64,000 nucleotides of DNA. Source: Streptomyces griseoincarnatus. Its GTDB lineage: Bacteria > Actinomycetota > Actinomycetes > Streptomycetales > Streptomycetaceae. A model generated the notes under the pieces. It did no database searches and was not told the DNA's origin. It worked only from the letters and a program-made list of their open reading frames with translations. The first letter of the stretch is position 1. The number at the start of each line of letters is the position of its first letter. Made by a program: the position numbers and the translations under genes. Shown one piece after another: positions 57,265 to 64,000 of this stretch. The stretch is from NCBI GenBank assembly GCA_014649575.1, contig BMTH01000002.1:613450-677449 (forward strand), read 5' to 3'.

Positions 57265-58461
57265 TTACGGTTGCAGGACCACGAGATCGTCCCTGTGTAC
57301 GACTTCGCGTTCGTACCCGGGGCCGAGCTCCCGCGCGAGTTCGCGGGTGGAGCGGCCCACCAGGAGGGGGATCTCCTTGGCGTCGAAGTTGACGAGCCCG
57401 CGGGCCACCGCGCGTCCCTCCCGGTCCCGCAGCTCCACCGGGTCGCCCGCGCTGAAGTCGCCCTCGACGCCGGCGATGCCGGCCGGGAGCAGCGACTTGC
57501 GCCCCTGGACGACCGCGCGCACCGCTCCGTCGTCCAGGGTGAGCGAGCCCTGCGGGGTGGAGGCGTGCTGGAGCCACAGCAGCCGGTCGGCGGAGCGGCG
57601 CCCGGTGGGGTGGAACCAGGTGCCGGTGTCACCGCCGCCGAGCGCCTCGGCCGCGTGGACCGCGCTGGTCAGCACCACCTGGATGCCCGCGGCGGCGGCG
57701 ATCCGGGCGGCCTCGACCTTGGTGACCATGCCGCCGGTGCCGACGCCCGCCTTGCCGGCGCTGCCGATCTCCACGTGGGCGAGGTCCTCGGGACCCCTGA
57801 CCTCCGCTATCCGTGAGGTACCGGGGCGGGACGGGTCGCCGTCGTAGACGCCGTCCACGTCGGAGAGCAGCACCAGCAGGTCGGCGCGGACCAGGTGGGC
57901 GACGAGCGCGGCGAGGCGGTCGTTGTCGCCGAAGCGGATCTCGTCCGTGGCGACCGTGTCGTTCTCGTTGACGACCGGGAGGGCGCCCATCGCGAGCAGC
58001 TTGTCCAGGGTGCGGGAGGCGTTGCGGTGGTGGGCGCGGCGGCTCATGTCGTCGCTGGTCAGCAGCACCTGGCCGACGCGGACGCCGTAGCGGGCGAAGG
58101 AGGCGGTGTAGCGGGCGACGAGCAGGCCCTGGCCGACGCTGGCGGCGGCCTGCTGGCGGGCCAGGTCGCGGGGGCGGCGGCGCAGTCCCAGCGGGGCGAG
58201 CCCGGCGGCGATGGCGCCGGAGGAGACGAGGACGATCTCCCGCTCGCCGCCCACCCGTCTCCCGCCGCCACCCTCGACCGAGGCCTTGGGGGCCGCCCCC
58301 TCTTTCCTGGTCTTGGCGAGGACGTCCACGAGCGCGTCCACGCGGTCGGCGTCCAGACCGCCCGCGGCGGTGGTCAGCGACGAGGAGCCGACCTTGACGA
58401 CGATCCTGCGCGCCTCGCCCACGGTCTGCCGTGCCCCTGCCACTGTGCCGTCGCCCCTCAC
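57265..58461 (-). CDS. proB: Glutamate 5-kinase
   Basis: A 398-residue enzyme making glutamyl-5-phosphate, first step of proline synthesis. RRIVVKVGSSSLT, VLVSSGAIAAGLAPLGL, VNENDTVATDEIRFGDND and LLSDVDGVYDGDP mark the amino acid kinase domain; a C-terminal PUA domain follows (AVARGLVNFDAKEIPLLVGR). Residues ~53-72 (DNA about 58246-58305) are an extra stretch, EGAAPKASVEGGGGRRVGGE, between the first helix and the EIVLVSSGA strand, where the family has a short loop. The same element is in gudD. GTG 58461 is the likely start. Confidence 0.94.
   Translation of the reverse strand: MRGDGTVAGARQTVGEARRIVVKVGSSSLTTAAGGLDADRVDALVDVLAKTRKEGAAPKASVEGGGGRRVGGEREIVLVSSGAIAAGLAPLGLRRRPRDLARQQAAASVGQGLLVARYTASFARYGVRVGQVLLTSDDMSRRAHHRNASRTLDKLLAMGALPVVNENDTVATDEIRFGDNDRLAALVAHLVRADLLVLLSDVDGVYDGDPSRPGTSRIAEVRGPEDLAHVEIGSAGKAGVGTGGMVTKVEAARIAAAAGIQVVLTSAVHAAEALGGGDTGTWFHPTGRRSADRLLWLQHASTPQGSLTLDDGAVRAVVQGRKSLLPAGIAGVEGDFSAGDPVELRDREGRAVARGLVNFDAKEIPLLVGRSTRELARELGPGYEREVVHRDDLVVLQP
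58246..58310 (-). repeat. In-frame dispersed element, copy in proB
   Basis: The plus-strand run ccacccgtctcccgccgcca, then ccctcgaccgaggc and ggccgccccctctt aligns with 8450-8502 in gudD over ~55 bases with few mismatches and the same reading frame. Loop insertion between secondary structures in both enzymes would explain tolerance. Confidence 0.65.
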
Positions 58462-58709
58462 GTCGATCGTTCCGCCCGGCAGGCAATCTACGCGAAGTAC
58501 GTCGAAGGACGCTCGGCGGTCCAGCCTCCGGACACCGCGCCGGACACCGCCCGGCGGCCCGCGGGACGTCGTACTCCGTCCGTGCGAACCGGGGTGTGGA
58601 CACCTGTGCGACGGCACCTGGCCTGCGGCGGCGCGACACGCGCGTGTCGTCTGCAGGCCGACTGCAGTTAACCCCAGCGCACGTCCCTCACGACCCTGGA
58701 GTGACCGCA

Positions 58710-60836
58710 GTGCCCCTACCCACGTCCCGTCGGCGGTGCAGGGCGGGTATCCGCCGGCCCCGCCTCCCGCTGCTCCGCGCGCCCGGCCGCCCCGCGCTCG
58801 CCACGCTCCTCACGGCGTCCGTCCTGGCCGGTGCCTACGTGGTGCAGGCCGTGGCGGCGCTGGTTCCGCACGTGCCGCTGCTGCTGGCCGCCACCGCCCT
58901 CTCGCTGGCCGTGGAGGGCGTGCTGTACCGCTGGCAGCGGGGGGTTCCCGCGCTGTTCGCCAAGGCGCACGCGGACGTCACCGTCCGCCATGTGCTGCGC
59001 GACCTGCTGCTGGTGGTGGGCCTGCTGCGGCTCGGCGAGCAGCACCGCGAGACGCAGTACGCGCCGCTGCTCGCCGGTCTGCTGCTGTGTTACGCCCTGC
59101 ACTGCGCCATTCAGGCGGTGTCCGTGCTGGTGCGCCGCACCCGCACGCTGCCGGTGGTGACCCGCAACATCGACGCCTCCGCGCTGCGCCTGTCCCCCGC
59201 CCCGCCCGCCCTGCTGCGCCGCCCAGGGCACCGGCTGCCGGTGTTCGGGCTGCCCGCGACGGCCGGGCTGACGGCGACGGCGGTGACGGACGACGCGCGG
59301 TGCGCGGCGGCCGGGATCGCCCTGTCGCTGGGGCTCGCGCTGGGCGGTCTGGTCGCGCTGTCGCTGCGGCTGCTGCCCGGGAGGCGCCCGGCCGGCGAGC
59401 AGGAGGTGCTCGCCTGGTTCGACGCCTGGCTGGCCGAGTACCGGCCCACCGTAGGGCTGTACTTCTCCGGCGGGCCGTCCTCCGTCTACCAGGCGGGGAT
59501 GTGGCTGGAGCCGCTGGCCCGGCTGGACGGCCGGCCGCTGATCGTCCTGCGCGAGCGGTACATGGTGTCGCGGATCCCGGCGACCGACATCCCGATCGTG
59601 TGCCTGCCGAAGGTGCCGACGCTGATGCGGCTGGAGCACTCCACGCTCCAGGTGCTCATCCACCCGTCCAACTCCGGGAAGACCTCGCAGGTGCTGCGCA
59701 TCCCCACGATCAAGCACGCGTTCGTCAACCACGGGGAGAGCGACAAGCTGTCGTCCTGCAACCCGTACGCGAAGGCGTACGACGAGGTGTGGGTCGCGGG
59801 TCCGGCGGCGCGCGAGCGGTACGCGCTGGCCGAGGTCGGGGTCGAGGACAAGGACGTGGTGGAGATCGGCCGCCCGCAGCTGGACGCGGTCCGGCCGTAC
59901 GCGGGGCCGCCGGCGGGCTCGTACGTCACCGTGCTGTACGCGCCGACCTGGGAGGGCTGGGACGGCAACCCGGGCAACACCTCGGTGATCGCGGCCGGCG
60001 AGAACCTGGTGCGGGCGCTGCTCGCGGACCCGGGCGTGCGGCTGCTGTACAAGCCGCACCCGCTGACCGGCTCGGTGGACCCGCGCGCGGGCGCCGCGGA
60101 CCGCCGCATCCGGGAGCTGATCCGCGCGGCCGGCCGGACTCGCTCCGGTCCGCGCCCCGCCGCGTCGGACGAGCTGGCCGCCCGCACGGCCGAGCTCGAC
60201 CGGCTGACCGCCGCGGAGTTCCGAGAGGGCGCCGACCAGGCGGAGCGGATGCTCGTCCAGTCCGCTCCCCCGGCGGGCCGCGCGGAGGCGGTGGCACGGG
60301 CGACCGAGGCCTGGGAGGCGGCGTACTGGGCGTCGCTGCCGGAGTGGGAGCACCAGGTCGTCGTGGACGCCCGCCCCTCGCTGTACTCCTGCTTCGACGT
60401 GGCCGACCTGCTGATCAGCGACGTGTCGAGTGTGATCAGCGACTTCCTGGCGAGCGGCAAGCCGTACGCGGTGACGAACACCGGCGGCCTCACCGAGGAG
60501 ACGTTCCGCACCCGGTTCCCGACGGTGGCGGCGGCTACCGTCCTCACCCCGGACGCGACGGGCGTGCCGGCCCTGCTGGAGACGGTCCGGCACCCGGAGA
60601 AGGACGGTCTGGCCGGGGAACGCGCGGAGCTGCGCCTGCGCCTGCTGGGCCCGTCCGAGCCCTCGTCCCAGGAACGCTTCGCGGAGGCCGTACGCGCCCT
60701 GGGCGCGGCCGCCGCGACGCACAGGGCCCGGATGACCGGCAGGGCGACGGCGGGGGTCCCGGCCCCCCGCCAGGTCCGGCCGGCGCCCGCCCGGATCACG
60801 CTGCCCGCGCCGGAACGGCCGGGGCAGCTCGCCTGA
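58710..60836 (+). CDS. CDP-glycerol glycerophosphotransferase-like protein (TagF family)
   Basis: A 708-residue protein. The N-terminal ~230 residues have four or more hydrophobic helices (ALATLLTASVLAGAYVVQAV, LLLAATALSLAVEGVLY, CAAAGIALSLGLALGG). The rest is a GT-B-like TagB/TagF domain (IKHAFVNHGESDKLSSCNPY, VTVLYAPTWEGWDGNPGN, RLLYKPHPLTGSVDP, LLISDVSSVISDFLASGKPY). Family members build poly(glycerol phosphate) wall polymers at the membrane. The start GTG 58710 has GGAG eight bases upstream; GTG 58701 is possible. A gene like this, implicated in spore-wall glycopolymers, lies here in S. coelicolor (from memory). Confidence 0.88.
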   Translation: MPLPTSRRRCRAGIRRPRLPLLRAPGRPALATLLTASVLAGAYVVQAVAALVPHVPLLLAATALSLAVEGVLYRWQRGVPALFAKAHADVTVRHVLRDLLLVVGLLRLGEQHRETQYAPLLAGLLLCYALHCAIQAVSVLVRRTRTLPVVTRNIDASALRLSPAPPALLRRPGHRLPVFGLPATAGLTATAVTDDARCAAAGIALSLGLALGGLVALSLRLLPGRRPAGEQEVLAWFDAWLAEYRPTVGLYFSGGPSSVYQAGMWLEPLARLDGRPLIVLRERYMVSRIPATDIPIVCLPKVPTLMRLEHSTLQVLIHPSNSGKTSQVLRIPTIKHAFVNHGESDKLSSCNPYAKAYDEVWVAGPAARERYALAEVGVEDKDVVEIGRPQLDAVRPYAGPPAGSYVTVLYAPTWEGWDGNPGNTSVIAAGENLVRALLADPGVRLLYKPHPLTGSVDPRAGAADRRIRELIRAAGRTRSGPRPAASDELAARTAELDRLTAAEFREGADQAERMLVQSAPPAGRAEAVARATEAWEAAYWASLPEWEHQVVVDARPSLYSCFDVADLLISDVSSVISDFLASGKPYAVTNTGGLTEETFRTRFPTVAAATVLTPDATGVPALLETVRHPEKDGLAGERAELRLRLLGPSEPSSQERFAEAVRALGAAAATHRARMTGRATAGVPAPRQVRPAPARITLPAPERPGQLA

Positions 60837-60842
60837 GGCCGG

Positions 60843-62462
60843 TCAGTCCCTGCGGGGCATGATCAGCAGGACGTCGCCCACGGACCGTTCGTCGGTGGAG
60901 TCGGACGGCGTGGTGAGCACCGCGCCGTCGACCACCATCGTGGTGGAGCCGCCGCCGTCGAGGCTGAGGGCCTCGCGCAGCCCGAGCGTCCTGGCGACCT
61001 CGGCGCTTTCCAGGACGCTGAGCCCGAGGGCGTCGGCGGTGCGGCCATGGGCTGTGACCAGCACGGTGCGGCCGTCCGCGTCCGTCCCGGCGAACGTGCG
61101 CGGATTCCGCTTGTGCGCCCAGCCGTAGTAGAAGCTCGGGTCGTCCCGGCGCACCATGCCGTCGGTGGCGGGGGTGACGTGGATCCGGCCACCGCGGACG
61201 AGTTCCGGGCCGCCGTTCAGCACGTCGGTCCCGGGCACCGGCTCGACCCGGCGTCCGCGCGGGTCCAGCAGGGCCGTCTCCAGGCGCAGGCTCTCCCCGA
61301 TCACGGCGAGGTCCGTCAGCTCGGCGACGCGACGCCCGGTCGCCTGGACCGAGCTGCCGTCCTCCGGGAGCGGTCCGCCTCTCGGTGAGCGCAGTTCGAC
61401 GACCCGGTCCTCGGCGTCCAGTACCGCCTCCAGCCCTTCGCCCTCCGGCGTGCGCTGCCCGTAGTGGGGTGTGAAGGCGACGAGTTCGTCGTCGTTGGTG
61501 CAGGTCACGTCGTGCAGCGGCAGGGAGGTGGGGGTGTCGTCCGCGAAGCCGCCGCAGTTGCGTATCAGACCCGGCACCCGGTTGAGGCCGGTCAGCCGCA
61601 GAGAGGTGTCCCCGCCGACGGCGTGCCCCTCCCAGGTGTACCGGGTGATCTCCGTCCCCCGCCCGTCGGCGTGCACCACCAGGCTGGGGCGCCCGCCCAC
61701 CGGCTCGCTCAGCAGACGCCCGTCGTACACGCCCGTGCCGGCCGGGTCCCCGGGCGCGCCCGCGTCGGGGTCGAAGACGAAGTACCCGGCGTTCACCGCG
61801 GCGACGGCACCGGCCTCCTCCGCCAGTTCGCTGGTCGTCTCGATGTTCTCCAGGTCCGCGCCGTACGACGCCCGGAGGCTGCCGCGGAACCGGCGGGGAT
61901 CGATGGTGAGCACGTCGAGGCGCCACGGGCCCTCGGCCGTGACGTCACTGTCCCAGCCCGTGTACACGACGGTCCCCGTGTACCCGGCCGCCTTCAGCCT
62001 GGCGCGCTCGGACTTCGCGGCGGACTGCGAGCCGAACGATCCCACGCGGACCCGCCAGCCGAGGGTGCCTCCGGCGTAATCGGCCACCTCGGGTGTCGTC
62101 ACCTGCTCGACCCGGGGCCGGAAACCGTCCCGCTCCAGGTCACCGGCCCACTCGTCGGCGCTCGGCCTGTCCTTCAGGACGGTCGGCGGCGCGTCGGGGT
62201 CCGGTGAGGTGTGGCCGCCCGGGACGGCGACCTCGACCGTCCAGCGCAGGGCCGGGTCCTTGGCGCCGCGGACGATGCGGGTGAGGGTGACGCCCGGCTG
62301 AACGGTCCGCGTGGTGCGGATCTCCTTCAGGCCTGAGGGGCCCAGCGGCAGGGCGTTCTCCCCCTGGTTCGCGGCCGAGGACGCCTGGAGCGACGGCACG
62401 TTCACCATGACGACGACGCCGACGGCCAGGGCGAGGCCCGCACCGCACAGTCTCTTGATCAT
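60843..62462 (-). CDS. Secreted SPOR-domain phosphodiester glycosidase (NAGPA family)
   Basis: A 539-residue protein. It starts with a signal peptide or anchor (MIKRLCGAGLALAVGVVVMV). A SPOR-like domain is seen at about 100-168 (LGWRVRVGSFGSQSAAKSER). The C-terminal half is a NAGPA phosphodiester glycosidase domain: EEAGAVAAVNAGYFVFDPDA, RPSLVVHADGRGTEI, TVLVTAHGRTADALGLSV and REALSLDGGGSTTMVVDG. SPOR domains bind denuded peptidoglycan, so it should cleave sugar-phosphodiester bonds at septa or spore walls. It converges with the TagF-like gene with six bases between stops. ATG 62462 is the start. Confidence 0.88.
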   Translation of the reverse strand: MIKRLCGAGLALAVGVVVMVNVPSLQASSAANQGENALPLGPSGLKEIRTTRTVQPGVTLTRIVRGAKDPALRWTVEVAVPGGHTSPDPDAPPTVLKDRPSADEWAGDLERDGFRPRVEQVTTPEVADYAGGTLGWRVRVGSFGSQSAAKSERARLKAAGYTGTVVYTGWDSDVTAEGPWRLDVLTIDPRRFRGSLRASYGADLENIETTSELAEEAGAVAAVNAGYFVFDPDAGAPGDPAGTGVYDGRLLSEPVGGRPSLVVHADGRGTEITRYTWEGHAVGGDTSLRLTGLNRVPGLIRNCGGFADDTPTSLPLHDVTCTNDDELVAFTPHYGQRTPEGEGLEAVLDAEDRVVELRSPRGGPLPEDGSSVQATGRRVAELTDLAVIGESLRLETALLDPRGRRVEPVPGTDVLNGGPELVRGGRIHVTPATDGMVRRDDPSFYYGWAHKRNPRTFAGTDADGRTVLVTAHGRTADALGLSVLESAEVARTLGLREALSLDGGGSTTMVVDGAVLTTPSDSTDERSVGDVLLIMPRRD

Positions 62463-62686
62463 TGACACCAACTGGAGGAAGAACGAACGGGTCCGTGTCC
62501 CTGCGACGGCACGGGGCCGACGCGACAACGGTGGAGGACGGCCGTCACCGGACGGATCCGGGCAGCACTCATCCGCGTGACGGGAACGTGAAGGTTCCTC
62601 GACGGAAGCAAGATCATATGGGTGGCTCGTGCAAGCACCGAGGTCGGGGGTGGTCAGCCCCGCGGAGAAGGGCTCACCGAGCAGAA

Positions 62687-62726
62687 CGGCGGGTCGCCGC
62701 GTGTGTGGACGCGCGGCGACCCGCCG
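62687..62726. terminator. Perfect 15-bp hairpin after the Stealth gene
   Basis: CGGCGGGTCGCCGCG (62687-62701) pairs exactly with CGCGGCGACCCGCCG (62712-62726). It lies 18 bases past the stop of the minus-strand Stealth gene. Confidence 0.8.
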
Positions 62727-62744
62727 GGGGTTCGGGCGGTGCCG

Positions 62745-63998
62745 TCAGGTGCGCTCGAAGGAGCTCGGGTACGGGAAGTACCACTCCAGGAAGTCGTGGA
62801 CGTAGGAGCGTACGTAGTCGCGGCGCTCGGGGGCCGTGTCCACGTCGTTGAGGCAGAAGAAGTCGTAGCCGCGGCGCGCCTTGAGGGACTCGACGCGCTC
62901 CTCCAGGTGGGGCTTGCCGACGTCGACGTAGCGGTACTTGAACTTCGCCGGGACGGCGCGGCCGGTGAGCAGCGCCAGGTGGTGGTGGAAGGAGGTGGCC
63001 GGCGCCACGTCCTCGATCGACCGGAACCGGGACCGCATGGTCCGCTCGATCGCCTCCGGGTAGTCCCGCTCCAGATCGGTCAGCACGTCCCGGCGCTGGG
63101 GATGCGGGGTGTGCAGGAACTTGTGGGTGATGGACACCCCGTAGGTCCCCTCCAGCAGCCGGCGCACGTTCCGCCCGGCGGAGTTGGGGGCGGAGGCCTG
63201 CGGGTGCGGGGCGCCGACGCCGATCTGGTAGGTCGAGAAGGGCAGCCGGGCGACGCCGCTGGCGTGGAAGAAGTGCTGCGGGGTGACGCTGCGGCCGACG
63301 AACACGTCGTCGTTGAAGTACAGGTAGTGGTCCGAGAGGCCCGGGATGTGGTGCAGCCGCGTCTCGATGGCGTGCGAGTTGAAGACCGGCAGGACGCCCT
63401 CGGGGAAGATGTCCCTGTGGTCCACGACCGTGACGCCGGGCGCCTCCGGGTCGAGCCACTGGGGGGTCTGGCCGTCGGTGACGATGTACACGTGTCGCAC
63501 GAAGCCGGCGTACATCTGGAGGGAGCGCAGGGAGTACTTCAGCTCGTCGTGGCTGGTGTAGCGGGACTCGCCGACCTCGCGGGCGGCGATGCCGGCGTCT
63601 CCGTCGCCCCGGTACTTCCGGCGCTTCGCGCGCAGTTCGGGGTCCTGGCCGTCGACCCAGGTGTAGACGACGTCGATGGGGAAGGTGACGTCCTCCACCG
63701 TGGTCACGGTGAACGGCGCGAAGGTGGGGTGGTCCCGCCCGCCGACCGTGACCTTCGCGGGCGTCTGCTCCGCGGTCGGCACCACGTCGGCCACGCGGTT
63801 GCGGCGCGGCGCCACGAGGGAGTCGGCCAGCACGTCGGCGGAGGCCTGCGGCGACACCCGTGCCAGCTCCGCCTGCGCCCGCGGACCCGCGAGCACGTCG
63901 GCGCCGTCCTGCCAGAACTCCACGTCGCAGCCCAGCTGCGGACCGCCCAGGACCTGCCCCGCGGGGCCCAGCCGCACCACGCCGAACCGCATCACGGG
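62745..63998 (-). CDS. Stealth-family sugar-phosphate transferase (5' end at window edge)
   Basis: At least 417 residues; the frame is open to the window edge, so the true start may lie outside. The four Stealth regions are visible: CR1 FPIDVVYTWVDGQDPELRAK, CR2 RYTSHDELKYSLRSLQMYAG with IVTDGQTPQWLDP and HYLYFNDDVFVGR, CR3 around IEDVAPATSFHHHLALLTG, and CR4 FFCLNDVDTAPE. These enzymes transfer sugar-1-phosphates in capsule or wall polymers. The ~90 residues before CR1 resemble an N-terminal extension rich in Ala/Arg. It is near the TagF-like and NAGPA genes, so a shared wall-polymer role is likely. Confidence 0.9.
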   Translation of the reverse strand, partial: PVMRFGVVRLGPAGQVLGGPQLGCDVEFWQDGADVLAGPRAQAELARVSPQASADVLADSLVAPRRNRVADVVPTAEQTPAKVTVGGRDHPTFAPFTVTTVEDVTFPIDVVYTWVDGQDPELRAKRRKYRGDGDAGIAAREVGESRYTSHDELKYSLRSLQMYAGFVRHVYIVTDGQTPQWLDPEAPGVTVVDHRDIFPEGVLPVFNSHAIETRLHHIPGLSDHYLYFNDDVFVGRSVTPQHFFHASGVARLPFSTYQIGVGAPHPQASAPNSAGRNVRRLLEGTYGVSITHKFLHTPHPQRRDVLTDLERDYPEAIERTMRSRFRSIEDVAPATSFHHHLALLTGRAVPAKFKYRYVDVGKPHLEERVESLKARRGYDFFCLNDVDTAPERRDYVRSYVHDFLEWYFPYPSSFERT

Positions 63999-64000
63999 GG

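Overview
The window is chromosomal DNA from a high-GC actinomycete, almost certainly a Streptomyces. Evidence is the very high third-position GC, GTG starts, a CIRCE/HrcA site, a LytR-CpsA-Psr wall protein, SpoIIE-type phosphatase, a Tricorn-like protease and spore-wall associated genes. From memory, the gene order resembles the S. coelicolor core segment running from phoH/ybeY through dnaJ-hrcA, lepA-rpsT, holA-comEC-comEA, leuS and nadD to proA-proB. No search was run to confirm this.

Layout. (1) 1-2140: the 3' end of an RHS polymorphic-toxin locus, with a rearranged Hint domain, a PD-(D/E)xK-like toxin tip and a downstream candidate immunity gene, in less GC-biased DNA. (2) 2239-7868, minus strand: a secreted protein, then the phoH-ybeY-corC-yjbR-cdd-like operon and a PfkB sugar kinase. 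(3) 7963-9626: glucarate dehydratase plus the remnant of an internally deleted kdgD; a divergent MFS transporter follows. (4) 11603-21272: RNase Z, HIT protein, Tricorn-like protease, lipoprotein, RsmE, nitronate monooxygenase, DnaJ and HrcA. (5) 21435-31751: MBL hydrolase, DUF3097 protein, HemW, SpoIIE-type phosphatase, oxidoreductase, acyl-CoA synthetase and LepA. (6) 32005-43841: rpsT, holA, NAT, comEC/comEA, DegV, and leuS with a leucine-rich leader peptide and terminator. (7) 44162-48045: a heme membrane protein overlapping a NuoF-ferredoxin fusion, then two identical tRNA-Ala(GGC) genes flanking two small zinc-ribbon genes. (8) 48207-58461: phosphatase, RsfS, LCP protein, NadD, M48 protease, two SVVFDE-motif membrane proteins, ProA and ProB. 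(9) 58710-64000: a TagF-like glycerophosphotransferase, a SPOR-phosphodiester glycosidase and a Stealth sugar-phosphate transferase, which look like wall-polymer functions.

Most genes are conserved housekeeping genes. The unusual material is structural: a 60-bp inversion inside the Hint domain; a related ~55-nt element present in frame in two unrelated enzymes (gudD and proB); tandem duplication of the 3' tails of dnaJ (3 copies, ~129 bp) and holA (4 copies, exactly 71 bp); an in-place kdgD deletion; and a leaderless-looking Leu attenuator upstream of leuS.
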